A stretch of DNA of 64,000 bases, from NCBI GenBank assembly GCA_916610825.1, contig OU744447.1, positions 8,935,402-8,999,401 of the forward strand, in the 5' to 3' direction. Shown here in pieces: positions 22,412 through 34,000 of this stretch. Under the pieces are notes generated by a model. The model did no database searches. It was not told the DNA's origin and was given only the letters and a program-made list of their open reading frames with translations. The first letter of the stretch is position 1, and each line of letters opens with the position of its first letter. Made by a program: the position numbers and the translations under genes. Source of the stretch: Haliclystus octoradiatus. Taxonomy: Eukaryota; Cnidaria; Staurozoa; Stauromedusae; Haliclystidae.

Positions 22412-23164
22412 TTAATTTTTGGGGATCGAAGTTGGCTCCGCAGACGCTACGATCCCCAGGCCGTTTCCCGAACGGTTTCTACAGCCAAAGGATATATGCC
22501 CTTCTTGTCCACAGCGATAACATGTAACTGGTTCTCCTGGTTTTCTCTCAGTTTGACAGTCTTTAGTCAGGTGTCCATTAGATTTGCATTTATAACAATA
22601 TTTCTTAGTAGTGCTAGTATTCGTGTAATTAACGGCTTTCACTCCAGCTAAGACAATAGGCTCATTCATTTTAAATTCCTTTGCATTATCCGCCTCTACC
22701 AAAACACGGGCTTTTGATACTAAATCAGCATCAGATGCATCTCCAAGTATTCGTAGTTGCATACCGATTTTCTCTGGTAGCCCAATTACAAACGCAACTC
22801 CTGCACCTCCCATACCGGACAATTCACATAATCTCTGAATGTCGCTAAAGTATGCATCTACATTCTCTCCGTTCTTATAAGTTCTCGATCGCAATTGTTC
22901 GTATGCTGCGAACCGAGACAATGAAAATGCTGATAGTAACTTCTTCTTGACTATCGTGATATCTCTTTTATCTTCCACCGATAATTTTTGATAAACCAAA
23001 AAAGGTGGACCTCTCAATAACAGTGGTACCAATGAAAGAACATCCGCTTGACCATAATTTTGTAATTCTGCGATTATCTCAAAACGGGACCACCATTCTG
23101 CTGCGTCCCCTTCTCCATTGTAAGTTCCAACAACATCAGTGATCTTCAATTTTGTATTTGCCAT
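22412..23164 (-). CDS. gag: Retrotransposon Gag with two CCHC zinc knuckles
   Basis: The frame encodes 250 residues and starts 15 bases inside the 5' LTR boundary. The first 190 residues are a capsid-like helical region (WWSRFEIIAEL, LPLLLRGPPFLVYQKL, FSLSRFAAYEQLRSRTY), as in retrotransposon gag domains. Two CCHC knuckles follow near residues 192-230: CYKCKSNGHLTKDC and CYRCGQEGHISFGC, both with intact C-x2-C-x4-H-x4-C spacing. The product should package element RNA in virus-like particles. The start is the first ATG after the LTR, and the stop lies within CCCAAAAATTAA. Confidence 0.92.
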   Translation of the reverse strand: MANTKLKITDVVGTYNGEGDAAEWWSRFEIIAELQNYGQADVLSLVPLLLRGPPFLVYQKLSVEDKRDITIVKKKLLSAFSLSRFAAYEQLRSRTYKNGENVDAYFSDIQRLCELSGMGGAGVAFVIGLPEKIGMQLRILGDASDADLVSKARVLVEADNAKEFKMNEPIVLAGVKAVNYTNTSTTKKYCYKCKSNGHLTKDCQTERKPGEPVTCYRCGQEGHISFGCRNRSGNGLGIVASAEPTSIPKN

Positions 23165-23178
23165 TTGGCCCGTTAGCT

Positions 23179-23559
23179 TGTAAGTTTATTGAAGAATTAA
23201 AGTTGAAAAGACAAATGAGAAATTCAAACACCACTCAGAAAACACAACAAGCTGAGTTAAGGTGTACAATCCTGTCTCTTATAAAACTTTCAGGAATCTG
23301 ATTAAATAAATGTTAAATCTACTTTTATATGTATAATTGAGAACACTTGGTTATTATTATTTCATGAATACAATACGTAATGAAATTATGCTTAATGAAA
23401 TTATGCTTAATGAAATTATGGTTAATAAGATTATACTAATTAATGAGGTTAACTAATTGATAATAAAAATAATTGATTGAACTATACAAGAAGACAATTA
23501 TAACTTACAATGGTTCGATCATACAATAAAATATCAAACATGAACATATTTTACATACA
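23179..23559 (-). repeat. 5' LTR of the complete LTR retrotransposon
   Basis: It matches 19131-19511. The minus-strand reading starts TGTATGTAAAATATG and ends AAACTTACA. It would carry the element's promoter and polyadenylation signal. Confidence 0.92.
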
Positions 23560-23951
23560 CATTATATTCTGAAAATGATTAATTGGTCTCTGACGTATGC
23601 CCTATATTTATTTCCCAAATTGAGTTGCCTAGTTGAAAAGAATTCAGAAAACTTGGTTTTGCGCGGAGAATGCACTTATTTGTCAACAGAATTTATTATC
23701 AACTCCTGAAGATTGCACGGGATTACATTCCCCACAAGGACAATTCTTTTCAACTGGGCATTGGTAGAGCTCTTGGAGCGCCAGAGGAATAATTGTCCCA
23801 GACGCAGGCGCTACAACAGAATTTTTCCGTCTTCATGGGCAGAAAAACAATTTTTGAGATAAAATTGCGTAAAATAAACTTTTGCAGGCGGCTTGAGAGA
23901 CTTGAAATCATGTTGAGGGCAGGCCTGTGCATAATTTACTGTAATTACAGT

Positions 23952-24165
23952 CCATAGTGGAATCCATGTATGTTACGCCGGATATATCCGGCGTAGAACT
24001 GAGTTGATTTTACGCCAATTTGATTTCTTTGGCGTGGAAATTTGATAATTTTCTATAGTTTTCAACAAAATTTGGGCCTTTTGGCGTATTCTTGAATGCT
24101 GACTCTGACTTGGCGTAATTTTGGCGTAAATATCCGGCGTTCCAAATTCAAGGATTCCACTATGG
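23952..24165. mobile_element. 214-bp hAT-type MITE with 8-bp target duplication
   Basis: 14-bp terminal inverted repeats CCATAGTGGAATCC (23952-23965) and GGATTCCACTATGG (24152-24165) are flanked by ATTACAGT on both sides (23944-23951 and 24166-24173). The interior holds repeated GGCGTA/TACGCC blocks and the palindrome CCGGATATATCCGG. The 8-bp duplication points to hAT. It is non-autonomous. Confidence 0.88.
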
Positions 24166-24442
24166 ATTACAGTTAGTCCGAAATAAAATAAGTCTTAGTG
24201 ATTTGGTCTCTGACGTATGCTTCATGGACAATGCTTAAATCTGACATCCTAGTACTAAAGTAGCCTAGCAATCTCATTTTCACTCACCTAAATTTGCTTT
24301 TACCAGTCGCTACATTTAATGTCTTGAGTTGTATCAGTGTGTTACTTTAATAACATACAATATTAACATCCTAAATTCAAAGAGGAAAGACTATTCTTCG
24401 TTATACTGCTGGTATTGATTTATCCTTTTAGTATATAATTCA

Positions 24443-24693
24443 TCCAATCCAATAGTATTTTTAGATCTTGCTAGGATCTGATTCTAAAATTTATCAGTGA
24501 GTTTCGATATAAATGAAAGGCAGCTTGCTGGCCTTTTGATGAAGTCTCATCTGATTTCGCGGTTCTAATTCCAATCTGAAAGACTGGGGAGATTTCAGGA
24601 GATTTAGTAGCCTAAAATCATCTTACTCTACATATTGATTCAAGATTCAGGATCACCCTTACCAGTAATGTGATTTGGAGACGGATAGGGTGA
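24443..24693 (-). repeat. Right arm of the 251-bp inverted repeat, 5' of TEDC1
   Basis: It is the reverse complement of 10715-10965 and ends 70 bp before the TEDC1 start codon. Its position suggests it contains promoter or 5'-UTR sequence for TEDC1, as the other arm may for MTG1. Confidence 0.85.
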
Positions 24694-24763
24694 CATAAAT
24701 GAGAGAGAGGTTTTTCTTCCGAAAGAGATCAGAGCAACAGGCCTGCTTTGCTGATGAAAAATA

Positions 24764-25837
24764 ATGAAATCGAAAACCAAAAATAAGACAGAGAATTATT
24801 CAATTAAACATGTTATTGCAAACTTATGTGCATTATTAACTTTTCATACAAATATCAATGTTTCTGCTGATCTATTTAGAAGAGCCAAACTGAATGACGT
24901 ATCTTGTATTGGTCCATTGTGTGACATTACAGTATCTCTCTTGAGAAAACTTTGTTGTCCAAAAGAATTGGAAAACAATCAACATGGTGTTCATGATGAA
25001 GAACTAGACAGTCGTGATTTACTAAACAAAGTTCTTAATGCTCTAGGGTTCAATGTTTATAGTTATGATAGTAATGTATCTCCTTGGTTAAATGATAGCC
25101 GTTATTATCTCATTGCATTTACATGGTTGGTAACAAAGTTTAATGTCTTAGATATTCTACTAGAAACATATGAACCATTAATGATATCAGACAGCAAAGC
25201 TTCTGACCAATATCAGAATAAAAATATTTCCGAAGATGGATTGAATAGTAGGAATAACATTCAAATAACAAACGTACTGGAGGATTTATTAACAATTAAT
25301 CATTCTCGTGAATTTAGCTACCGTCGTACTTCGTCAATCATCGATTGGATTATATCAACACTTAAGCGTCTCAAAACAAATCACCGTGATGAAAATGTCA
25401 AATATTGGTGTCCATTTATGGATATTGTATCAGCAAAGCAGTTCATTATTGCCGCACAATATCACATAAAATGGTTACAGTCTAACCCAATCTATCTAAA
25501 ATGGATAACAACTGTTTATGATTCCATCTCGGGCACGTATCAAATCATATGTGGAACAAATATTGAAAAGACAGAGATAGATAGAGAACAATGTTATTTA
25601 TATGATAAACCACTTCTTTATGTTATCTGGAAAATAATCACAGCTCACATACAACCACGCAAATCTTATAATACGCAACCCCTGACAGATTCGCTTCAAT
25701 TGTATCTTGAGCAATTAAACACTATGTGTATAGATCTTGAAACAAATATTCATATAGCTGAAAATAATCTAAGTGGTTTACTCAAAGATCTACAGCAGAA
25801 TTCATTAACAGGAGTAATATATTTAGATAATAAGTAA
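24764..25837 (+). CDS. TEDC1: Tubulin epsilon and delta complex protein 1-like
   Basis: The frame encodes 357 residues and is uninterrupted. The N-terminal region has the family signature: a helix followed by DLFRRAKLNDV, then LCDITVSLLRKLC and later YYLIAFTWLVTKFNVLDILL. These correspond to the FRRAK and LALSWLL blocks of TEDC1 (C14orf80), which with TEDC2 binds delta- and epsilon-tubulin and stabilises centriolar triplet microtubules. There are no membrane segments or signal peptide. The ATG at 24764 is preceded by an overlapping 10-codon upstream frame (ATG 24753). Vertebrate TEDC1 has several exons, so the intron-free structure here is notable and may reflect intron loss or a retrocopy; no poly(A) tract or flanking duplication was seen. 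Identification rests on a few motifs in a fast-evolving family. Confidence 0.72.
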   Translation: MKSKTKNKTENYSIKHVIANLCALLTFHTNINVSADLFRRAKLNDVSCIGPLCDITVSLLRKLCCPKELENNQHGVHDEELDSRDLLNKVLNALGFNVYSYDSNVSPWLNDSRYYLIAFTWLVTKFNVLDILLETYEPLMISDSKASDQYQNKNISEDGLNSRNNIQITNVLEDLLTINHSREFSYRRTSSIIDWIISTLKRLKTNHRDENVKYWCPFMDIVSAKQFIIAAQYHIKWLQSNPIYLKWITTVYDSISGTYQIICGTNIEKTEIDREQCYLYDKPLLYVIWKIITAHIQPRKSYNTQPLTDSLQLYLEQLNTMCIDLETNIHIAENNLSGLLKDLQQNSLTGVIYLDNK

Positions 25838-26147
25838 GACATAGAATCATGCTTGAATCGTTTAGTTTTTAATATGTAAAAACTGTGTTTTATAGTTATG
25901 GAATGAAAAAGATAGATGCATAACTATGTCTCACACTGTATGGTAATGGCTTTAGGTAATACATCATGCATAAATACACCAGACATATAGTTCCCTGGGT
26001 TACTTATACTTTATATAGAATAACCATAAAAAGTTCAGTATGTACTTGGCATTTATTAATGTTCACACATCATATTTAAACCATGGGTATATGAAAAAAA
26101 AATAGGAGGTTCTTATGAAAAATGGCTTTTAAATAAAATTAATTCTT

Positions 26148-27627
26148 ATGTAAAACAACTAAATCAATGATTGATCAAAGTAAATGGCTTTTAAATAAAA
26201 TCAATTCTTTTTGATAATTATTTGAAAGATCGCTCTCAATATTTGTTTTTTGATGGCACTACGTCAACCCTGCCTTGTAAGATTCCTTGTGGTGTACCAC
26301 AGGGTAGTATCTTAGGCCCACTTTTGTTTTTAATATTCATAAATGACCTTCCTCTTTGTACAAAATTTGATGTCAACCTTTTTGCTGATGACACTACTTT
26401 GCAGTTAGCTGGAAATGATATTGTCATCTTTGAAATTGATGTCAATTACGAACTAAGTCGTGTTGCTGAATGGTTTGCTGCAAATAAACTTACCCTAAAT
26501 GCTGGGAAGTGCAAATTTATTCTCTTTGGAAATGTGAAATTCGAAAATTTTAAAATTTGTATTGGAAATCAATTATTAGAACGTTGTGGCACAGATTTCA
26601 AAACAAAAGCTGTGAAATTTCTTGGAGTATTTATAGACAACAAATTAAATTGGCGCGCTCACATCGACCATGTGCGAATAAAATTACGACAAAGCATCTA
26701 TTCTATTATTCGGATTAAAAACTATTTAAATTTCAATCACAAACTGCAGATATACAATGCCATTGTAAAACCGCATCTAGAATATGCACTGGAAATCTGG
26801 GGAAATAGTGCACAAATTAAGCCCTTAATGGTACTGCAAAAAACATGTGTCAGGGTAATTATGTCCAAGCCAAGGCTCACACATTCTGAGCCCCTATTTA
26901 AAAGTCTACAACTTTTGAAAATAAATGATTTGTACATTGTAAAAGTTTTCGCACTACTGCACTCAGTCATCAAAAACAAATGTCCAATTTCAATGTCTGC
27001 CATCTTTAAATTTCAACAAAAACATCGCCGACAAAACAATGTTTTTATTGTACCGTTTGCCAGATCTTCTATGCTCCAATGTTTACCTCCGTATCATTTC
27101 CCAGCCTTGTGGAATTCTTTCGATTTTGACTTGCAGCTACCGATCTCTGGTTTCACTAAGAATCTTAAAAAACATCTGATTGGAAAATACTGCACAACTT
27201 GTTGTGAACGGAACTGCTACATATGCGAAGCTTGTTAAACCTAATTTCCAATATTTTGTTACTCTTTTCTGAGCTTTTTCTTTTATTTTGAAATAGTGTT
27301 TTTAAAACCTGTACTCAATTATCAATGTATTAGTATAGAAAATGCTAAGCCCAAAAGAAAAATGTATTGATTTATTCTTTATTATTATCATTCATTAGTG
27401 TATTCAAAGTTACAGTACTTTATATGTCTTTATATGTCTTATGTCTTTACATTATATTACTGTAAAACAATATATATTGTAACTATAGGGTCACCCAAAC
27501 AAACAAGCAGATTTGCTTAAGGGTTGACCCTGGTCATAAATTCATAGCATTTGTAATATATTTCTGCTTTTATGATCAAATATATATCACACATGTAAAA
27601 CAACTAAAATAATGATTGATCAAAGTA
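26148..27627 (+). mobile_element. 5'-truncated non-LTR retrotransposon with 35-bp target duplication
   Basis: A 35-base sequence (ATGTAAAACAACTAAA...TTGATCAAAGTA) occurs at 26148-26182 and again at 27593-27627 with one or two differences, framing about 1.4 kb of LINE sequence. This is the footprint of target-primed reverse transcription with 5' truncation. The bases just before the left copy (AATGGCTTTTAAATAAAATT, 26121) recur just after it (26183), making a local 62-bp tandem arrangement. The 3' end has no poly(A). Confidence 0.75.
26222..27238 (+). pseudogene. LINE reverse transcriptase, C-terminal half (jockey/CR1-like)
   Basis: 338 residues are open, entered at a non-ATG codon because the element is 5'-truncated. 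In-frame coding begins slightly upstream (LFDNYLKDRSQ). The RT motifs visible are CGVPQGSILGPLLFLIFIND (motif 4 and onward) and the catalytic FADDTTLQLAG. The thumb and C-terminal region (KFLGVFIDNKLNWRAHI, YNAIVKPHLEYALEIWG) follow and are typical of jockey/CR1-type elements. Endonuclease and RT motifs 0-3 are missing, so it cannot be active. The remaining frame has no stop, indicating recent insertion. Confidence 0.9.
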
Positions 27628-28065
27628 TGAAGTTGATCCAATAAGAATTAATGAATAAATCAACAATTAACGTGTTTATTCTGCCGTATTCTGACATTAC
27701 TCATTTTTTTTGGAATTACAATAGCTTAAACAAAAAGTTAGTAGGCCTAGTGATGTCACAACATTTTGATAAAGGAAAAGCAACATACTAAACGTTATAA
27801 AATGTCTCTGCCATGTTTTATAGGATTGACTTTACAAACTTAGACCAATCAATTTGTTTAGTTTATTCTGACATAAGAATTGATAATTTATTTGAAAGCG
27901 ATTTTTTCATTAAGAATCCATTAAATTTGTAATTTCAAAAACCCAGCAAGAACTATAGTTTGCTTGTTTCGTATGTATAACAATCATTATAGTTGGCATA
28001 TGTTAGCCTTCAAAGCTGAGGATATTATACAGAGTATTATAATAATATGTGCAATGATATTGTTC
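27628..28065. other. Intergenic, presumed 3' flank of SNRPA1
   Basis: No exon or repeat terminus was recognised. The segment lies between the LINE insertion and the SNRPA1 stop codon and probably contains the SNRPA1 3' UTR. Confidence 0.35.
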
Positions 28066-31000
28066 TTAATCATGTTCTTCAATTGATTCCCCATTACTTC
28101 GTTTTGTTGCTGGCGTATCTGTTAACAACTGACCATGTTTTAACATCTGTTCTAATCTTTGAACCTCGTCAAGTGTCTTAGCTTTTGTAATGGCAATCTA
28201 CAAAACAGAACATCAAATAGCTCAATGTGAGGATACCTTATTAGCCTACTTCTCATTAAACAACTATTTATTTCAATGACACAACAAATACGCTACGGAT
28301 AAATGCAGATAATTATCCAGGCAAAATAAAATTTACATAAATTGTTCAAAACATCCAAAAATATGTTTATAAGGGTCAAACAAAATGTTCACTTTTCTGG
28401 AATCCCCTGGATTTTGAAAGCAATTTTCCCAATTTTGGGTCGGATTCGCATTTGATTCGAACTTTCGAATTGGGTTGATTCCGCTAGATCAAATCAGTTT
28501 GAGAATTTTTTATGAAGTTACAAATTCTGAAGTAGGGATTATGTGTAGATGAACTTGCAAATCGAAGTAAAGGATTGTTATTTGAAAAAAAAACAAGGTT
28601 TAGGTTTTTGTAACAGGCAAGAATTTTATCCTTGCTTGAATTATACATTGTTTGTACACATTTCACAATTTCGGAAAATCTGTTCAGACGCACAAATTTA
28701 TTTAAAATTGTGGGCTCATTCAAGCTGTTTAGCATTAGCAGACTAATTATTATTTATTGAAAACAGAGAAACAATTTTAATTTGGGTGTCATAGATTCAG
28801 GCCTGCATAGATTCATAAACGATAAGTAAGAAGAACTAAAGATAACTCAAGAAAGACATGTCTTGTTACATTTCTGAACTCATTTCTAACGTAGATCTGA
28901 AGCAAAGGTGGTAATAGGGAGTCTACGTTAGGAGTTAATGTCCCAGGTGTGCAAACTTTCATAATGACAGTCTGCTTATGAGATAACCTTGATCATGTTA
29001 GCACTATTTAGCAGTTTAGGTGCAGAGGAGCTGGAGTCAAACTCGGACTCCGGCAGGAGTATCCATATTTCAACAGGAGCGGGACTGGAGGGATCTTTTT
29101 CCAGACAGGAGCAGGAGTCGGAGCAAGAGTCAAGAATGCAATCCTGGTGATTTCTTAATAAAAATGCAAAGTTGAAAGTTGTCTACGTAGATGTTGGATT
29201 GCCTGCTATTTTCAGAGTAGGCTAATTTATTTTGTACCTTTCTATGTTGGGTTGAAAAATTATTCGGTTTTCAGAATTTTCATAGGAGTTTGTCTGAAAC
29301 TTTTTGGAGCCGGAGTCGGAGTTGGAGCTAGTTTTCATACATTTCCAGAGACGGTCTTGGAGCCAAACGCTTACATAAAGAATTTTTCGGATTAAGATTC
29401 TCAAAATTCTGATTCCGTTTCCCTCTGCTATTTAAGTTAAATTGTTTCTTTTCATGATCAAGATACAATATCTATAACTATATAGAATGAAATGAAAATA
29501 CTTTTCAATTTTTTTACCTTGATTGAATCGATGCGTTTTCTTTCTTCAGCTGATGATGGTTGCTTTTGTGGTGATTGAGTTTCAGTCTTTATAACAGGTC
29601 TATTTGAAAATCCAAAAGTATTGATCATGCATCAGAGTACTCATCACTCAAATTGGTTTATTGTCTATAGGTTTGACGTCCCGTATGTCAAACGCCACTG
29701 ATTGCATTTTAATACAAAATAGTATCAGAAAATGTTGATCAATATTCTGCAAAATCGTTGTTATGTAAACAAATTAATCATTTTATGCAATTTCAACCTT
29801 CATTGTGGTTGCTAAGTGTAACTCACACTGACTTTGAACCAGAAAACTGATTGTTTTATATACAAAATAAATTAGGTAAGGCATTTCCGTTTGTTTTGTT
29901 TTAACAATAAGCATTTCGCTCACAGTGGGTTGTGATTCATAATCAGTAGTACTGTATATTCTTTGTTTTTTATGTACGACAATCAGTGGAAGATTGTCAT
30001 TATTTTAGTAAGGAGATTGTAATAATTGTAATAAATACTATTCCAATTATGTTAATAATAATATTATAAAGCTTTTCCCGTATTGTAAATCATGTGATAC
30101 CCCACGCAACTGTTAGGCTAAGTTTTAGCAGCAACTTTCCTCAGGTGTGGTCGCTTGTGCTTTATTGCAAAAAGTAAGTAATTGAAACGGTGACGCCCTA
30201 CCAAAGCACCCGTATCACTCCTCTATTTCTAGAAGAGTGGCTCTTTTTACTGAGAGTAATGATGATAAATGCTCTTTTACTGATCTCAGCCGTGATACTG
30301 CATATCAATTTCAACAGATTTCAATTTCATGGTAGATAGGCCTTGATTGTCAATGTGCAACGATGCGCCTCAACTACACGCAATGCAAATCCTTCTGGGC
30401 CATTCCATCCGCCATCCTTAGATGGTACTTATTTGATGTTTTTAGATAAAGTCAAGGCAGAGTTGACATCCGGGGGATTTGAACCACAGTCAATCAGAAA
30501 TGACCAGATCTGAATCTCGGTTGCTCTGCCATCTGAGCTAATCCTCCATCCTCGCTTTGTCTTATTGTAATCAGTTTAGTATTACAGAGTGAGTAAGTTA
30601 ATGACCGGATGCCCTTCCTGACACCAACATAGGCTCATGTCAGGGATTGAACCTAAGACCTGGCGGGTCAAGGTCCAATGCCCTAACTACTACACTAAGG
30701 TCCCACAACATTTATAAACATTTACTAGACGTTCTTACTCATAAGTTTATGTTTTTTGAAAATTCTTGATCAAATTGAAAAATCTCATCCGTGGTATCAA
30801 GTTCGAATTGTAAGATCGATAACATTTTCGAACCTAGTTTTGTTTTGCGTTGACATGGTGATTTGATATAACTCTACACTAATTAGATTGATTGAATCAA
30901 TTTTGTTATAATACAAATAATTTTGTTAGTTGTTAGTCTGTGTATAATCAATTTTACCAGTAGAATACGAGTTTAAATAACTTGACTCCTTCATTCAATT

Positions 31001-34000
31001 AGCACCAGTGTAATATCTAATTTTATTTTAGAATCCACCCGAAGAGCCTTTACTAAACCCAGTTCATGAAACGTTCCTGAAAAGATTATGATACAATCGA
31101 AACCTATGGATTGCAGACTGGAAAGATGACAAATTCTTGAATTCTAATTATGAATGTAATGGTAGATTATTAGATATTATCTAATAGCAAAAAATAGAGC
31201 TTGATGTCATTTGATAGAGCTAAAAATGTAATAAAAGATGTCAAAGACTTAAACATTCATAATTGTTACATTAGCAATTATGAATGTGTAGTCCTTGACT
31301 CCTTTTATTATAATGGTAGATTGTGTAGATTAGAATATACAGGCACGAGAGTCAATTTCAGTCAACAACAATGAAAATATTAGGAAAATTAACAAAACAA
31401 TAGCAAAACTAGTATTTTTTCAATGAGTTTCCTTTGTTTTAAAGCGGATGAAAAACGAGGAAATTAGCTTTTCCCAGGAACTCTCTCATGCCTGAATATA
31501 GCAAACAAATTATATAACTACTTACGGTTTTCTTCTTCTTGAATCGATTTCTTTTTTCAGGCGTTCGCCACCTTTTCCAGTGAAAAATACTTTGGCTGCT
31601 TCTCTGTCCTATGCAGAAAAAAATTAAATATTGACTTTTAAGGTCAATACAAAAATCGAGCAATTCGATTGGTCGAACAGCGCTAAATTCTTATTGGTAT
31701 GGCATAAAGATGCAACAGATAATTACAAACTTTATTGATGCATTACAATACATTCAAATTCATGCTATGATTATATATTACAAAATTGACAAATTACTTG
31801 TTGACTTAAAATAGTTTATTGATCTCAGGCTTGATGAAAATTGGCATAATAAGCTGGACCTCAGTCATTATTAGTACGGTAGATATTCACCTCGCCTTAT
31901 AAAGACCACTTGGCTTAATGTTTACATTAATCGTCTTACTTGTTAACTTCAGCTTTACAGTATGGTGTTTCTTCAAATCATTTATGATAATTGATACTTA
32001 TTAGTCATTACAATTTATGACTAATTTATATTGGCTAATTTATTAATGGTTTATTCTCCATTTCTTTAAGAATTTGTGATTGTTTTTATGATTAATTGTT
32101 CAGATCCGATGTGTATTTTGCATTAGAAGCTTATGGTAGAAGAGGTAACTAACAGATCTAAACCAACTTGTAATTTTATATAGACTGTGAACAACATTAT
32201 CTCAAGCAATGTTTTAAAATATAAACAAGGTCACTAAAACAAGGCCAGTATAATTAATTACATATACAGCATGATATAGATCATGAATTATGTAATTATT
32301 TAAAGTGGGAATAAACCCCCAGACTATCTTTACATTTGTAGTAGAACCCGACGTGAAAAATACAATGGCGTAATTTGTTTTTCGATCTGGAAATTATTTC
32401 TTGGTGAAAAACACCTTCAAAGTGGTGTTTTGACCCAAATGTCACTGAGGAAAAAAAAGGGATTGGATCTAGCTTTATGACGTTGGGTTCTACTACATAT
32501 GTAAAGATAGTCTGGGAGTTTACTCCCACTTTAAATATCTTTCTTCTAATATGACTGGTTATCAGATATATTACATTCAGTGTCCGACAAAAGATTTAGC
32601 CTTCCAGAATCTTAGAACATTTTTCAGAATTTTCTTATGAACTTTTTGTTGAGGTTTGGCCTATAAATCAGAGAATTATAAACTTTTTTCTGAATTTTCT
32701 CTAAATTCCGGGATCTGGGATCCCCCCTTTTGTCGGATCATGATTACATTTCTTTAGTTTATTTTACACCAATCTCTAATCTAGAATGTGCCTTCATGTA
32801 CTGAGAAAGATTGCTCTTTATTATTTATTGAGTTTTTATTGTAATGTATTTTTCAAAATCAAATGTAGAATCAGTTTGAATTGCAAACGAGAAATGCAAA
32901 TGCAAAACGGGATCTAATTCAAAAGTATCACAAAATTTCCTGCAATATGATTGGTTGAAAGAGAACTTTTTTTGCATTCATGTTTAGTAAACATGAATAC
33001 AAATATGGCAAGTGTGTGATAGGTTAACTCTTTAATAACATATTACATATATATCATATGCTTACCTTTTGCTTAATGCGAACAAAGTCTAAAACGCGTA
33101 GTTGAGGTAATTTATGAATGACATAAAGACGATAGTTGGGTTTCTTAGTACACGGATTTCGAAGTAGACTGTAAATAAAAAAAGAAGAAAGTTAGATAAA
33201 ACTAAAATTGTTTTTTAAAACAAAACATTGATGAAACAAATACTAACGACAAATTAAGAAATCTAAAAATTCATTATAATCATTTTTAAACAAATGTTAA
33301 AATGTATACCTCAAATGTTGTAATGTTTTGATTGAAGAAAGATTATCAAGATCACCCTAATTGAAGTAAAACAATTGAAGGTTAGTTTATAGTCTAGGCT
33401 ACAATTTTAACAACAAGTCAATGGTATTGAGGTCAAGGCTAGGTGAAGGTTAGGTCAGTCCTTTGAAAAAAAGTTATGTATAACTTAAAAGGTTTCTGAA
33501 TAAATGATGATGATGATGAGGTTAAAGTGGGAATTGATGGAATCCTATCACAAATACACAGGGATGTTAGTAACGATTACAAGAGTAACGACGTTACTTG
33601 TAATCGTTACTTTTTAGTAACTTCTACTTGTAACTAGTTACTTTTCCGTAAAAGTAACTTCTACTTGTAACTAGTTACATTTAGGATTGAAAATAAAGTA
33701 ACGATTACTCGTTACTTTTTCACTGCATTTTCGCTTTCTTCTGTTACTTTTTTCACAAAAGAGTGCTGAAAGTTAGCAGCTTCTCGATCGCTATTGTGTT
33801 TTAATTAGTCAAAATCTTTTGTTCTCATTGTTACCATCCAAGAACAATAAAAACACAGACAAAAAGTTCCCAACAACTGCAGGAAATCCTGTTACAAATT
33901 TGGATGTCAAGAAATTACTTTCAGGGACGTAACATTCTGTTATACAATCGGTTTTTCCGAGTTTATGATATTCAAGTGATCCAACGAGCGTTTCATGACT

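Larger units (their letters stand above)
19131..23559 (-). mobile_element. Complete 4.43-kb LTR retrotransposon, Ty3/gypsy-type order, with 5-bp target duplication
   Basis: Two 381-bp direct repeats, apparently identical where compared, with TG...CA ends lie at 19131-19511 and 23179-23559. CATTA stands on both outer sides (19126-19130 and 23560-23564), a 5-bp duplication. On the minus strand the order is LTR, a 14-base leader, gag, pol, a G-rich tract (CTCGGGGGAA, 19521-19512) and LTR. Both frames are open. Matching LTRs, open frames and a perfect duplication indicate a very recent insertion. The leader AGCTAACGGGCCAA has no standard TGG primer-binding site. The element is compact for its class and has no env or chromodomain. 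Confidence 0.93.

Noticed and set aside
24443..24693. Inverted 251-bp arms as the ends of a single DNA transposon
   Set aside because: Not accepted as the main call: no target duplication was found at the outer borders and the interval holds no transposase; kept only as an alternative.
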